From positions 81,230-145,229 of the forward strand of contig LNDS01000049.1 of the NCBI GenBank assembly GCA_001464835.1: 64,000 nt of DNA, read 5' to 3'. Position numbers and translations under genes: made by a program. This document shows positions 1 through 8,884 of the stretch, one piece after another (the stretch's first letter is position 1; every line of letters begins with the position of its first letter). Under the pieces are notes generated by a model. That model had not been told where the DNA came from. It searched no databases and was given only the letters and a program-made list of their open reading frames with translations. The DNA is from Rhizobiales bacterium Ga0077525 (GTDB lineage: Bacteria > Pseudomonadota > Alphaproteobacteria > Rhizobiales > Xanthobacteraceae).

Positions 1-1520
1 ATCTGATGCGCGAGCGCTGGCGCTGTGCCGCTTACGAGACCGTGCCGCGCACCAGCACCACGGCGGATTGCTGGCCGGATGGCGTCAAGCCGGATTTCAC
101 CGACGCCGACATCGCCATATCGCTGACGCAGCCGCGTTTCGACGATCAGAAGGAAGCGCGCCAGGTTGAGGCGCTGTTCTTCGACATGATCGATGCCGCC
201 GAGCGCCGGATCTATATCGAAAACCAGTTTCTCACCGCGCTGCCGATCGCCGAGCGCCTCGCCAAGAGGCTGCGCGAAAAGCCCGACCTCGAAGCGCTGA
301 TTGTTTCGCCGCAAACCCATGTGTCGTGGCTGGAGGCGCAGAGCATGCGCGCCGGCCGGGCGCGCTTTGCCGCCGTGCTCAAGGAGTTCGGTGACCGCGT
401 CTGGCTGTGTTACCCGCAGGTCGCGCGCGGCGACGAGGTCACCTGCACCATGGTTCATTCCAAGGTGATGATTGTCGACGACAGGATCCTGCGCATCGGC
501 TCGGCCAATCTTAACAACCGTTCGATGGGCACTGACACTGAATGCGATCTCACGGTGGTAGCCGAAAACGATACCCAGCGCGCCAGCATTCTTGCCATGC
601 GCAACCGTTTGCTGGCCGATCAGTGCGGCGTCACGCAGGACGAAGTCTCCGCCGCGCTGGAGCGACACAACGGCTCGCTGATCGCGGCCGCGCGTGGTCT
701 TAGCGGCGACGGCCACAGCCTGAAAGACATCGTCGATGAGGAGCCATCCTCACCCGAAGCTTTCGCCTTGCTTGCCGGGGTCGCCGATCCGGAACGCCCG
801 ATCGGCGCCGAGGAATTCATCAGCAATATGTTTGGAGGTTTCGTGCCGGCGCGCAATTTTTCAACCATTCTCAAGGTCATCGCCGCGGGACTTGTCATCG
901 TCGTCCTAGCCCTGATCTGGCAGTTCGTGCCTTTGGCGCGGCCCGACGCCGTGCGTGAGATGCTGGCCGATCTCAACGGCAGCAGCCTGGCGCCGCTGGT
1001 CGTCGTCGGCGTCTTTGTCGTCGCCGGATCGCTGATGTTTCCGGTTACCGTGCTGATCGCCGCGACCGCGGCGGCGTTCGGGCCGTGGCTCGGCTTTGCC
1101 TATGCCGGCGTCGGCGCGCTGGCGAGCGCACTGGTCACTTATGGCATTGGCGCGGCGCTGGGCAAACGCACGTTGCGCGATCTGCTCGGGCCGCGCCTCA
1201 ACCGGGTGCGCCAGCGCGTCGCCAAGCGCGGCGTCATCGCCGTGGCGGCGATCCGGCTGGTGCCGGTCGCGCCGTTCACGGTGGTCAATCTAGCGGCGGG
1301 CGCCAGTTCGATTCCCGTGTTCGATTATATGGTCGGCACCTTCATCGGCATGCTGCCTGGCATCATCATGATCTCGGCGGTCGGCAATCAGTTCGCCCGC
1401 ATCATGACGCAGCCCACGGCGTTCGATCTGGCGCTGCTGGCCGCGGCTGTTGCCGCCTGGGTCGGCCTGTCGATCGGCGTGCAGGTGGCAATGTCGCGCT
1501 ACGCAGGCCGCCGCCGGTGA
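1..1520 (+). CDS. Phospholipase D-family / VTT-domain membrane fusion protein (5' partial)
   Basis: The frame is open to the left window edge, so the true start lies upstream. The visible 504 residues from the ATG at position 6 begin just before a second PLD half-domain: an RRIYIENQFLT stretch near residue 68, then an HxKxxxxD motif (HSKVMIVDD, H151/K153/D158) and GSANLNNRS. The first HKD half must be outside the window. From about residue 285 onward come hydrophobic segments of a VTT (SNARE-associated, DedA/TVP38) domain with a GAALGKRTLR region. Families of this type hydrolyse or transfer phosphatidyl groups of membrane phospholipids; the VTT part suggests an inner-membrane location and lipid scrambling or transport. 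Its stop overlaps the GTG of the next gene. Substrate is not deducible. Confidence 0.88.
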   Translation, partial: LMRERWRCAAYETVPRTSTTADCWPDGVKPDFTDADIAISLTQPRFDDQKEARQVEALFFDMIDAAERRIYIENQFLTALPIAERLAKRLREKPDLEALIVSPQTHVSWLEAQSMRAGRARFAAVLKEFGDRVWLCYPQVARGDEVTCTMVHSKVMIVDDRILRIGSANLNNRSMGTDTECDLTVVAENDTQRASILAMRNRLLADQCGVTQDEVSAALERHNGSLIAAARGLSGDGHSLKDIVDEEPSSPEAFALLAGVADPERPIGAEEFISNMFGGFVPARNFSTILKVIAAGLVIVVLALIWQFVPLARPDAVREMLADLNGSSLAPLVVVGVFVVAGSLMFPVTVLIAATAAAFGPWLGFAYAGVGALASALVTYGIGAALGKRTLRDLLGPRLNRVRQRVAKRGVIAVAAIRLVPVAPFTVVNLAAGASSIPVFDYMVGTFIGMLPGIIMISAVGNQFARIMTQPTAFDLALLAAAVAAWVGLSIGVQVAMSRYAGRRR

Positions 1521-2227
1521 GGGCGGACAAAGCGGACAGCGTCCGCATCATGACCTGGAATATTCACGGCACGTTCGGCCGCAATCCGCGTTTCGATCTC
1601 GCCCGCGTGGTCAAATTGATCCGCCGCTGGGACCCCGATATCGTCGCGCTTCAGGAAGTCGATTCACGCCGCGCTTTGGCCGGCGGCGCCAACCCGTTCG
1701 AATTTCTGGCGACGGCGGTGGGTGTTTACGGCATCGGCGCCAAGTCGCTGACCGGCGCCGACGGCGATTACGGCCAGATGCTGATCAGCCGTTTTCCGGT
1801 GACGTCGCATGAAATCCGCGACATCTCATTCGGCGAGCGCGAGCCGCGCCGCGCCATTCGCGCCGTCGTCGAGACGCCGCAAGGCCCGCTCATTGTCGTC
1901 GCCACGCATCTCGGCCTCAGCATTCATGAGCGGCGTCATCAGGCGGCGCTGTTGATGGAATTGGCCAGTGGCGACGCGCCGGCGGTTGTGATGGGCGATC
2001 TCAACGATTGGTACTGGCCCGGTTCGGTGCGCGCGGTATTGACCCGTGTGCTCGGCGCGCACACGGGCTTCCGCACCTTTCCAGCGAAATTTCCGCTGTT
2101 GCGGCTCGACCGCATTTATTGCCGGCCGCGCGGCGCGCTGCTGCGCAGCTTCATCGATCGCGAGGCACGCACCATCTCCGACCATTTGCCGGTGATCGCC
2201 GATCTAAGGCTGACCGGGGCAAAGTAG
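1517..2227 (+). CDS. Endonuclease/exonuclease/phosphatase (EEP) family hydrolase
   Basis: A 236-residue protein starting at a GTG that overlaps the preceding stop codon (GTGA), which implies translational coupling to the PLD/VTT gene. It carries the EEP signature in order: MTWNIHG at residues 12-18, LQEVD with the metal-binding Glu near 47, a GDLND motif (Asp/Asn catalytic pair) and a C-terminal SDHLPV with the catalytic Asp-His. No signal peptide or membrane segment is seen. EEP enzymes cleave phosphodiester bonds in nucleic acids, inositol phosphates or sphingomyelin. Coupling to a phospholipase-like partner makes a phospholipid or phospholipid-headgroup substrate plausible, but that is inference. 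An internal ATG at 1550 is an alternative start but would remove residues ahead of the first strand. Confidence 0.88.
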   Translation: MRADKADSVRIMTWNIHGTFGRNPRFDLARVVKLIRRWDPDIVALQEVDSRRALAGGANPFEFLATAVGVYGIGAKSLTGADGDYGQMLISRFPVTSHEIRDISFGEREPRRAIRAVVETPQGPLIVVATHLGLSIHERRHQAALLMELASGDAPAVVMGDLNDWYWPGSVRAVLTRVLGAHTGFRTFPAKFPLLRLDRIYCRPRGALLRSFIDREARTISDHLPVIADLRLTGAK

Positions 2228-2247
2228 GCGAACGGCCGCAACGCGAA

Positions 2248-2273
2248 AACCCGGCGCGGGGGAGCGCCGGGTT
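2248..2273 (-). terminator. Rho-independent terminator of the CsbD gene
   Basis: Perfect 10-bp inverted repeat AACCCGGCGC / GCGCCGGGTT around a 6-nt loop. Read on the minus strand the stem is followed by TTTT, so it fits the end of the minus-strand CsbD gene that stops at 2301. It may also block read-through from the converging EEP gene. Confidence 0.8.
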
Positions 2274-2300
2274 CTGCCGAATGTCCGATGGTCGGACGGA

Positions 2301-2480
2301 CTATTCGGTCGCTTCCTTGATCGAGTCCTTCATGCCGCCGATGGTGTTCTGCACCTTGCCCTTGATCTGATCGGCCTTGCCTTCGGTTTCGAGCTTGCTG
2401 TCGCCGGTAACCTTGCCGGCGACTTCCTTCACTTTACCCTTGGCCTGATCGAAGCTGCCTTCAATGCGGTCTTTGTTCAT
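2301..2480 (-). CDS. CsbD-family small stress protein
   Basis: A 59-residue hydrophilic protein starting MNKDRIEGSFDQAKGKVKE, the classical CsbD N-terminus, with the repeated K-G-K-hydrophobic pattern (GKVKEVAGK, GKADQIKGKVQ). CsbD-like proteins are induced by general stress in many bacteria, often through alternative sigma factors; their biochemical role is unknown. The ATG was chosen over longer forms because an AGAGGA ribosome binding site lies 6-8 nt upstream and the family start matches. It is monocistronic with its own hairpin terminator. Confidence 0.93.
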   Translation of the reverse strand: MNKDRIEGSFDQAKGKVKEVAGKVTGDSKLETEGKADQIKGKVQNTIGGMKDSIKEATE

Positions 2481-2671
2481 GGTGTTCCTCTTGTCTGTGC
2501 TGTTCGGGAATCTCGCACGGTCAACGTTCGATGGGCCGCTTGTGTTCCCGCGCTGCGGCATCGCAGCACGGGCGACAAACGTATGTGCATGGCGCTCATG
2601 CAGCTGGAACCAAAAACAACGCCGGCGACGATGTCGCCGGCGCGTTCGGTTATCTTAAAGACGAAGCGAAG

Positions 2672-3091
2672 TTACTTCGCGGAGACCGGCGGCTTGGCAT
2701 TGGGGTCGGCCGGGCTCTTCGAAGATGCGCCAGTGGTCGTGGTCGGCGTCGGCGTTGTCGCCGTGCCGCTGCTCTGCATCTGCGAATCCTTGGACTGGCT
2801 GCCGCTAAGCTTGGCGTCGCCTTGATTGGTCGGCTTGAAGTTCGGGTCGGCCGGGCTCTGCGCCGGGTTGGTAGGGCTTTGCGCGGTCGTCGAGGAGCCC
2901 TTCGCCGCGGCGCCGGCCGGCGTCTGCGAGCCGCTCTGGTTCTGAGCGCCGGTCTGCTTGTTGTTGCCAGCGGCGTTCAGGTTGGCGGGCGAGGTCGAGC
3001 CGGTCTGCGGCTGGGCGGGGTTCTGCGCGCTGGCCGCCGACATGCCGGCGATAAGCGCGACGACGGCTGTCATTGTTGCGAGAGTCTTCAT
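2672..3091 (-). CDS. Low-complexity secreted protein (Pro/Thr/Ser/Gln/Asn-rich)
   Basis: A 139-residue protein. The start is fixed by a strong AGGAGG site 9 nt upstream of the ATG (MKTLATMTAVVAL). Residues 1-22 form a signal peptide ending near ASAQ, so export is predicted. The mature chain is disordered: runs of Q/N/S/T/G/A/P with no Cys and very few aromatic residues, and loose repeats of the form QSPxxPxxxP and SPADPN (SPADPNFKP, SPADPNAKP). I recognise no domain. It sits between a CsbD gene and a DUF1236 gene on the same strand, all with separate ribosome binding sites, so an envelope or stress-related role is possible but unproven. Confidence 0.75.
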   Translation of the reverse strand: MKTLATMTAVVALIAGMSAASAQNPAQPQTGSTSPANLNAAGNNKQTGAQNQSGSQTPAGAAAKGSSTTAQSPTNPAQSPADPNFKPTNQGDAKLSGSQSKDSQMQSSGTATTPTPTTTTGASSKSPADPNAKPPVSAK

Positions 3092-3252
3092 GTTGGATAT
3101 CCTCCTGGTGAATTTATTGTGCTGTGTTCGACACACGGGGGACCAACCGGTGAATTGGAACATCGTTCCGGGAACTTGGCGTTTTGCTTTTACATAAACG
3201 TGATAAACGGCGCGGAACATTGTTCCGCGCCGCACTGCATCGCCGTTTGCAA

Positions 3253-3909
3253 TCACGCTTCGAGAATGGCGACGATCTCATGCGTGCGCGGATCGAGCAC
3301 GAGGATCTGGTTGCCGACCAGGATGTAGTCGTAGCCGCGCCATTCCGGATAGATGGTGACGACTTCGGTCGGCAACGGATAATAGCGCACGGTCGATGGG
3401 ATGCGCGTGCCGACGCGGATCGCCACGTTGAGCGTCACCGGCTGCACGTTCTGCCGTTTGATCACGGTCGTGATCTGGCTCCGCTGTTCGCTCGACAGCC
3501 GCGCCGCCGCGCCCGCGCCCTGGCCGGTCGTTGTGGCGGTGGCCGATGTGCCGGAATTGGCCGCATCGGCCGAGCTTTTTGTCTCGGTCTTGGTTTCGGT
3601 CTTCGCTGCCGCCGACGGAACCTTCATGTCCGTCTTGGCATCCGCTGCGGACTTGGGCGCGCCGGTTTGCGCGCTCTGGCCGCGGCCGGGCGCCAGCTTG
3701 TTGACGTCGTTACCGTCGGGCGAGGGTGTGGCGGTCGTGCCGGACTTGATCGACGGCGCAATCTTTTCCGCCGGCGCATTCTGTTGCGCTGCGGGAGCGG
3801 GCTGCGGCGGCGCCTGATCCTTCGACGGCGCGGGCGCCTGGGCGAGAGCAGCGCCGGTACCCAACATCAGAACGGCAGCGGCGGTCGACAGTAACTTCAT
3901 CCTGTTCAT
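3253..3909 (-). CDS. DUF1236 domain-containing secreted protein
   Basis: A 218-residue protein. The start MNRMKLLS was chosen because AAGGAG lies 7 nt upstream. It has a signal peptide to about residue 24 (LAQAPAP follows), a long Ala/Pro/Thr/Lys-rich linker (about 25-135), then a C-terminal DUF1236 segment: RLSSEQRSQITTVIKRQ, a beta-rich VGTRIP...VRYYPLP stretch, and a closing YDYILVGNQILVLDPRTHEIVAIL. DUF1236 proteins are common in Bradyrhizobium-type bacteria, periplasmic or surface exposed, and of unknown function. The final segment resembles DUF1236 repeats seen singly or in tandem; here there is one. Confidence 0.88.
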   Translation of the reverse strand: MNRMKLLSTAAAVLMLGTGAALAQAPAPSKDQAPPQPAPAAQQNAPAEKIAPSIKSGTTATPSPDGNDVNKLAPGRGQSAQTGAPKSAADAKTDMKVPSAAAKTETKTETKSSADAANSGTSATATTTGQGAGAAARLSSEQRSQITTVIKRQNVQPVTLNVAIRVGTRIPSTVRYYPLPTEVVTIYPEWRGYDYILVGNQILVLDPRTHEIVAILEA

Positions 3910-4053
3910 TGCAAGCTCCTTTTGCATACCGCCCCGGCGCACATGCACAGTGAAAGGAACGCTGCCGCCGCGCCTGCGTTCCCGCGCACGCGGCTTTATG
4001 TCTTGAACGGATGTTCATCGGTTGCCGATGCGACGAACCTCAGCGCGACAATG

Positions 4054-4401
4054 TCAGCGCGATGTGGCGGTGACAACGATCTCGACCAGATGCGGCGGTT
4101 CGAGATCGACGCCGAGGCAGGCGCGCATCGGCGGGTTGGCGCGGTCGACCCATTCGTCCCAGGCGCGGTTCATCTCGCTCTTCTGCTTGATGTCGGCGAC
4201 ATAGACGATCGCCGACAGAATGCGGCTCTTGTCGCTGCCGGCCATTTTGAGGCTTTCGTCGATGCGGCGCAGCGTATTGACGGTCTGCTCATAGAGGCCG
4301 GGCGGCGCCGGATCGGGCGTGACGGCAACCGTCAGCACCAGGCCGTCATGGACGACGGCGCGGGAGCGGGTCGGGGTGAGGCCGGGAAAGCGGGTAATCA
4401 T
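4054..4401 (-). CDS. Rid (YjgF/YER057c/UK114) family protein
   Basis: 115 residues with the Rid fold pattern: a central QTVNTLRRIDESLKMAGSDKS segment, the AIVYVADI strand, EMNRAWDEWV, and the C-terminal RACLGVDLEPPHLVEI that supplies the conserved Arg and Glu of the trimer-interface pocket. RidA proper hydrolyses reactive enamine/imine intermediates of PLP enzymes. This protein is on the short side and its N-terminus is divergent, so it is better called a Rid-family member than RidA. It is transcribed away from mccB with about 110 bp between the starts. Confidence 0.85.
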   Translation of the reverse strand: MITRFPGLTPTRSRAVVHDGLVLTVAVTPDPAPPGLYEQTVNTLRRIDESLKMAGSDKSRILSAIVYVADIKQKSEMNRAWDEWVDRANPPMRACLGVDLEPPHLVEIVVTATSR

Positions 4402-4511
4402 GCGGGTCTCCTTGATGGGTCACGCCGCAAGCTTATGCCCGGCCGCCACCGTTTCCTAAAGCCTTGCGGCGGGCCATAGTGGTGGCAACACGGAATCGGG
4501 AGGCTTAAGGC

Positions 4512-6119
4512 GTGGCCCAGATCGGCACTCCAATCGACAGCAATTCAACCGAATTCCAGGCCAATGCCGCGCGCATGCGGGCGCTTGTGGCGGAGCTTCA
4601 GGCCAAACGCGCCGAGGCGGCCTTCGGCGGACCGGCGCGCGCCCGCGAACGCCATGTCGGCCGCGGCAAGCTTTTGCCGCGGGACCGGGTGATGAATTTG
4701 ATCGACCCCGGCTCGCCGTTTCTGGAATTGTCGCCGCTCGCCGCCAACAGGATGTACGACGACGCCATTCACGGCGCCGGGCTCATCACCGGCATCGGCC
4801 GCGTCGAGGGCCGCGAATGCATGGTGGTGTGCAACGACTCCACCATCAAGGGCGGCACCTATTATCCGCTGACCGTGAAGAAGCATCTGCGCGCGCAGGA
4901 GATCGCCCGCGAGAACCGGCTGCCATGCATTTATCTGGTGGACAGTGGCGGCGCCAACCTGCCGCATCAAACCGAAGTCTTTCCCGACCGCGAGCATTTC
5001 GGCCGCATCTTCTGGAACCAGGCCACCATGTCGGCGATGCGCATTCCGCAGATCGCCGTGGTGATGGGCTCGTGCACGGCGGGCGGCGCCTATGTGCCGG
5101 CGATGTCGGACGAGAGCATCATCGTCAAGAACCAAGGCACCATCTTTCTCGGCGGGCCGCCTCTGGTGAAGGCCGCGACCGGCGAAGTGGTCAGCGCCGA
5201 GGATCTCGGCGGCGCCGACATTCACGCCCGCCAGTCCGGCGTCGCCGATCATCTGGCGATGGACGATCATCACGCTTTGTCGCTGGCGCGCCGTATCGTC
5301 GCAAACTTGAACGTCAAGAAGCAGCCCGACATCCCGCTGACCGCGCCGCGCGATCCTCTGTTCGACATCGACGAACTCGACGGCATCGTGCCGGTCGATT
5401 TGAAGAAGCAATACGACATCCGCGAAGTCATCGCGCGGCTGGTCGACGGCTCCGAGTTCGACGAGTTCAAGCAGTTGTACGGCACGACGCTCGTCACCGG
5501 CTTTGCGCGGCTGCATGGCATGCCGGTCGGCATTCTCGGCAATAACGGAATTCTCTTCTCGGAGAGCGCGCTGAAGGCCGCGCACTTCATCGAGCTGTGC
5601 AGCCAGCGCCGCATTCCGCTGCTGTTCATGCAGAACATCGTCGGCTTCATGGTCGGCCGCGAATACGAAGTCGGCGGCATCGCCAAGGATGGCGCCAAGA
5701 TGGTGACGGCGGTGGCGAGCGCGCAGGTGCCGAAGGTGACGCTGATCCTCGGCGGCTCCTATGGCGCCGGCAATTACGGCATGTGCGGCCGCGCGCACGG
5801 CCCGCGCTTTCTGTTCACCTGGCCGAATTCGCGCATCTCGGTGATGGGCGGCGAGCAGGCGGCGAGTGTGCTGGCCACCGTCAAGCGCGACAATATCGAA
5901 GCCGGCGGCGGCGCGTGGTCGGAAACGGAAGAAGAAGACTTCAAGGCGCCGATCCGCGAACAATATGAGGAAGAGGGCAATCCTTATTACGCCACCGCGC
6001 GGCTGTGGGACGACGGCATCATCGCGCCGAGCGAAACGCGGCGGGTGTTGGCGCTGGCTTTCAGCGCGGCATTGAATGCGCCCGTGCCGGAGACGCGGTT
6101 TGGGGTGTTTAGGATGTGA
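4512..6119 (+). CDS. mccB: Acyl-CoA carboxylase beta subunit, probable methylcrotonoyl-CoA carboxylase carboxyltransferase
   Basis: 535 residues, the normal length for MccB. The GTG start is supported by GGGAGG 9-10 nt upstream and by the family-like N-terminus with NAARMRALV. Two crotonase-fold halves are visible: the N-half with [25 protein letters not shown] and [16 protein letters not shown] (oxyanion Gly-rich loop), the C-half with QNIVGFMVG and [14 protein letters not shown]. The enzyme transfers carboxyl from carboxybiotin on the alpha subunit to 3-methylcrotonyl-CoA in leucine and isovalerate breakdown. The expected partner mccA lies about 7 kb downstream on the same strand rather than adjacent. 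Propionyl- or geranyl-CoA specificity cannot be excluded, but the C-half favours MCC. Confidence 0.9.
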   Translation: MAQIGTPIDSNSTEFQANAARMRALVAELQAKRAEAAFGGPARARERHVGRGKLLPRDRVMNLIDPGSPFLELSPLAANRMYDDAIHGAGLITGIGRVEGRECMVVCNDSTIKGGTYYPLTVKKHLRAQEIARENRLPCIYLVDSGGANLPHQTEVFPDREHFGRIFWNQATMSAMRIPQIAVVMGSCTAGGAYVPAMSDESIIVKNQGTIFLGGPPLVKAATGEVVSAEDLGGADIHARQSGVADHLAMDDHHALSLARRIVANLNVKKQPDIPLTAPRDPLFDIDELDGIVPVDLKKQYDIREVIARLVDGSEFDEFKQLYGTTLVTGFARLHGMPVGILGNNGILFSESALKAAHFIELCSQRRIPLLFMQNIVGFMVGREYEVGGIAKDGAKMVTAVASAQVPKVTLILGGSYGAGNYGMCGRAHGPRFLFTWPNSRISVMGGEQAASVLATVKRDNIEAGGGAWSETEEEDFKAPIREQYEEEGNPYYATARLWDDGIIAPSETRRVLALAFSAALNAPVPETRFGVFRM

Positions 6120-6135
6120 AGGACGAGCCGCGCCT

Positions 6136-7725
6136 TCACTGCCGGTAAACCGTTGCCCGGTCGTACACCGACTTTTGCCACGCGGCCGGATCGTAATCGA
6201 CAAACGCCCGCAATAGGGCCGCGACCTTGGCCGCTGGCAGCTCATTGCTCACCAGCACGAAGAGCGAGCCTTTGACGCGGCCGCGATAAAGCGCGGCGGC
6301 GATGGCCGCTTCAGTTGTCAGCGCCGGCGCATCGACGATCATGCGCGCATTGTAAGGCAGCACCGCCACCAGTTCCGGCGCGCCGAGATAGAACAGCGCA
6401 TCGCGGCCTTCCGCCGCGAACGCAGTGCGGATCGCCGCCAGCGCCGCCGCATCGGCGGCCGGTTGCAGCGTGCCGCTAGTGGCGTCAGCGCTCTGCCGTT
6501 GGGCGCTGATGACGCGGCCGGAAAACGACGCCAGCCCGTAAAGCGCCAGCGCGCCGAATAAAGCCAGGACCCCGTAGCGCAGGGCGCGCGCTGTCGACGG
6601 CCGCAGCGCCATCGCCAGCAAGCAGAGAAACAGTAGCATGCTCACTGGGCGGAAGTGCCGCTCGCTCAAGGGCACCGGGGCATTGCGCGCATACAGAACC
6701 AGCATCGCCCCGGTAAATCCGGCAAGCGTCAGCAACGCGAAGCGGCGCAAGCGCCGCTCGTTCTCCGGCGCGTTTCTGTCGAACGCAAACGCCGCCGCCA
6801 GCACGGCGGCAAGCGGCGCGAGACACAGTCCCACCATCGCCGCGTCGCCGGGCAACACGACGCGTCCGGGCGTTTGCCACAGCCACACCATCAAATCCTG
6901 AAACGACAGCGCCGCCGTCCACGGCGCGGCGAGCGCAAACAGCAGGCGCACCGCATCGAAGCCTTCGCCGCCGCCGCCAAAGTGCGTCACCGGCTTGGCC
7001 GCAAACCAGAAGGCGTAAACGAGCGCTGCCGCTGCCAATGCGCCAACAGCGCCGCCAACCATGCCCGGCGTGATGCGGCGCAATTGGTAAAGCGCCAGCG
7101 TGCCGGAAGCGGCCAAGGCCGCGCCGGTGATAATCAGGCCGTTCAGTTTGGCCATGAAGCCGCCGATAACCGCGACAAAGGCCAGAGCCGCCGCGAAGCC
7201 CGCCGTTGCCTGCGGAATGCGCCACGCCGCCAGCACGATCCACGGTGTTGCGCCCTGCAATAAAATCTCGCCGCCGCTATAGAGGCCATAGGCGCTGCTG
7301 GCATAGCGAAACGACGCGATCAGCGCCGCCGCCGCCAACGCCACGCCCGGCCCGAGGTCGAAGGTGCGGGCCACCGCGATCCAGCCGAGCAGCGCGGCGA
7401 GATTGCTCAAGGCCGCGACAGCCACGATCGCCGTGCCCAGCCGCAGCCCGCTCAGTGTCAGCACGCCGGGCGCAAGATATTGCCCGGGGCTCCACCAGCT
7501 CGCCACTGATACGATGTCGCGTGCAATGTCGGCCGGGTCGGGGCGCAGCGTCGCGTCGAACGGCGCGCGTTGCAGCAAGGCGTTCCAGCGCAACAGGCCG
7601 AAGGCCGGGTCGTAGGAGATCAGCGGCGGCGCGGCCAGGCTGATGGCAGTCATGACCGCGACGAGCGACACCGCGAGCATCTGCGCGTGACGATAGGACA
7701 GCCGATCGCCGAATAAGCCGCCCAC
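6136..7725 (-). CDS. Polytopic membrane protein, possible GT-C-type glycosyltransferase (function unknown)
   Basis: About 529 residues with roughly 10-12 hydrophobic helices through residue 400 and a soluble C-terminal domain of about 130 residues ending in DPAAWQKSVYDRATVYRQ. The first extracytoplasmic loop is acidic and aromatic (ISYDPAFG, WWSPGQYLAPG), which loosely recalls GT-C enzymes using polyprenyl-linked sugars, but no diagnostic motif is certain. A GTG at 7725 preceded by GGGGA was chosen; an upstream TTG at 7767 and an ATG at 7680 are alternatives. It converges on mccB with a 16-bp gap. I do not recognise a named family. Confidence 0.7.
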   Translation of the reverse strand: MGGLFGDRLSYRHAQMLAVSLVAVMTAISLAAPPLISYDPAFGLLRWNALLQRAPFDATLRPDPADIARDIVSVASWWSPGQYLAPGVLTLSGLRLGTAIVAVAALSNLAALLGWIAVARTFDLGPGVALAAAALIASFRYASSAYGLYSGGEILLQGATPWIVLAAWRIPQATAGFAAALAFVAVIGGFMAKLNGLIITGAALAASGTLALYQLRRITPGMVGGAVGALAAAALVYAFWFAAKPVTHFGGGGEGFDAVRLLFALAAPWTAALSFQDLMVWLWQTPGRVVLPGDAAMVGLCLAPLAAVLAAAFAFDRNAPENERRLRRFALLTLAGFTGAMLVLYARNAPVPLSERHFRPVSMLLFLCLLAMALRPSTARALRYGVLALFGALALYGLASFSGRVISAQRQSADATSGTLQPAADAAALAAIRTAFAAEGRDALFYLGAPELVAVLPYNARMIVDAPALTTEAAIAAALYRGRVKGSLFVLVSNELPAAKVAALLRAFVDYDPAAWQKSVYDRATVYRQ

Positions 7726-7893
7726 CGCGCATCCCCATTGCCGCTCCGGCACCGCACGCGGCGGCAAAAGCTAGCGGCTCTCCGGGGCTTTATCAAACGC
7801 GGCGAGTGGCGCGTCAGTGATGCGTCAACCGGCTTCCACCCGACGGGATGGCGCGCTACGGGTAATGCGCCTTGCAAACTGCGATATGACGTC

Positions 7894-8109
7894 ATGCCCT
7901 CCGCCCCGAAAAAACCGCCCGGCCACGATTGGGAAGTGTTCGTCGTCTATTTCGATGGCGAGGATGACAGCATGCAGGTGTCCGGTTGCTGGACCCCGGA
8001 GGAGGCAATCGTGCAAGCGCGCGATGCGCTGAACGCGTATTGCAAAAGCGACGACGACAAGGACCAGTTCGAGATCGTCGCCGTCGTGCGTTCGGATGCG
8101 GCGATTTAG
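7894..8109 (+). CDS. Small conserved hypothetical protein
   Basis: 71 residues from the ATG giving MPSAPKKPPGHDWEVFV. It is soluble and acidic, with a compact alpha/beta look: WEVFVVYFDG, a WTPEEAIVQARDAL helix, then DQFEIVAVVRSD. The pattern of strand, helix, strand with a closing hydrophobic edge suggests a small single-domain protein. No catalytic motif is apparent. It lies alone between the divergent membrane protein and an SDR gene. Longer versions of the frame run through a region without coding character, so the short form is preferred. Confidence 0.6.
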   Translation: MPSAPKKPPGHDWEVFVVYFDGEDDSMQVSGCWTPEEAIVQARDALNAYCKSDDDKDQFEIVAVVRSDAAI

Positions 8110-8148
8110 GTATCGTCTGGCAACTGGCGCTGGCCTATGCTGCGGCCC

Positions 8149-8841
8149 ATGACCCAGTCATCCGCCCTCATCGTCGGCGCCGGCTCCGGCCTGTCGGCCT
8201 CGCTCGCCCGCACTTTCACCAAAGCGGGCATGAAGGTCGCGCTCGCCGCGCGCTCGGCGACGAAGCTCGCCGAATTTGCCGCGGCAACGGGGGCGCGCAC
8301 CTATAATTGCGACGCCGCCCAACGCGACGAAGTCGAGGCTCTGTTCGCGCAGCTCGACAGCGAGGGTCATACGCCCGATGTCGTCGTTTACAATCCGAGC
8401 TACCGCGTGCGCGGGCCGCTCATCGATCTCGATCCGGCCGAGGTCGAGAAGACGCTGCGCATTTCCGCCTTCGGCGGTTTCCTGGTGGCGCAGGCGGCGG
8501 TGCGGCGCATGCTGCCGCGCAATCATGGCGCGCTGCTGTTCACCGGCGCGTCGGCCAGCGTCAAGGGCTATGCGCAGTCGGCGGCTTTCGCCATGGGCAA
8601 GTTCGCGCTGCGCGGCCTGGCGCAAAGCCTGGCGCGCGAGTTGGGCCCGCAAGGCATCCATGTCGCGCATTTTGTTATCGATGGCGGCATCAGGAGCGCG
8701 CGTAGGCCAGAGCCCGCCGACAAACCGGATTCGATGCTCGATCCCGAGGCGATCGCGCAATCCTATTTGCAGGTGCTGCAACAGCCGCGCAGCGCCTGGT
8801 CGCAGGAAATCGAATTGCGGCCATGGGTCGAGAAGTTCTAG
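8149..8841 (+). CDS. Short-chain dehydrogenase/reductase family protein with altered catalytic Tyr
   Basis: 230 residues, a classical SDR size. A Rossmann N-terminus is clear (SSALIVGAGSGLSASLAR; the usual third Gly of the cofactor loop is Ser). The central segment has the catalytic Ser region (LLFTGASASVKG), but the position of the YxxxK motif reads FAMGK, so the catalytic Tyr is Phe. KFALRGLAQSLARELGPQGI and a VIDGGI tail are typical of a known SDR subgroup. It probably binds NAD(P) but may lack ordinary alcohol/ketone oxidoreductase activity or use another residue. Substrate unknown. Confidence 0.85.
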   Translation: MTQSSALIVGAGSGLSASLARTFTKAGMKVALAARSATKLAEFAAATGARTYNCDAAQRDEVEALFAQLDSEGHTPDVVVYNPSYRVRGPLIDLDPAEVEKTLRISAFGGFLVAQAAVRRMLPRNHGALLFTGASASVKGYAQSAAFAMGKFALRGLAQSLARELGPQGIHVAHFVIDGGIRSARRPEPADKPDSMLDPEAIAQSYLQVLQQPRSAWSQEIELRPWVEKF

Positions 8842-8884
8842 GGCCGGCTTGGCTGCTCGCGTGTCTGCGTGCTAGACGGCGCCC

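Noticed and set aside
4545..6245. A 566-residue open frame on the minus strand covering mccB
   Set aside because: It is the antisense shadow of a gene with strong family motifs; its translation is full of Arg/His/Gly-Ala runs typical of GC-rich antisense frames and has no domain.
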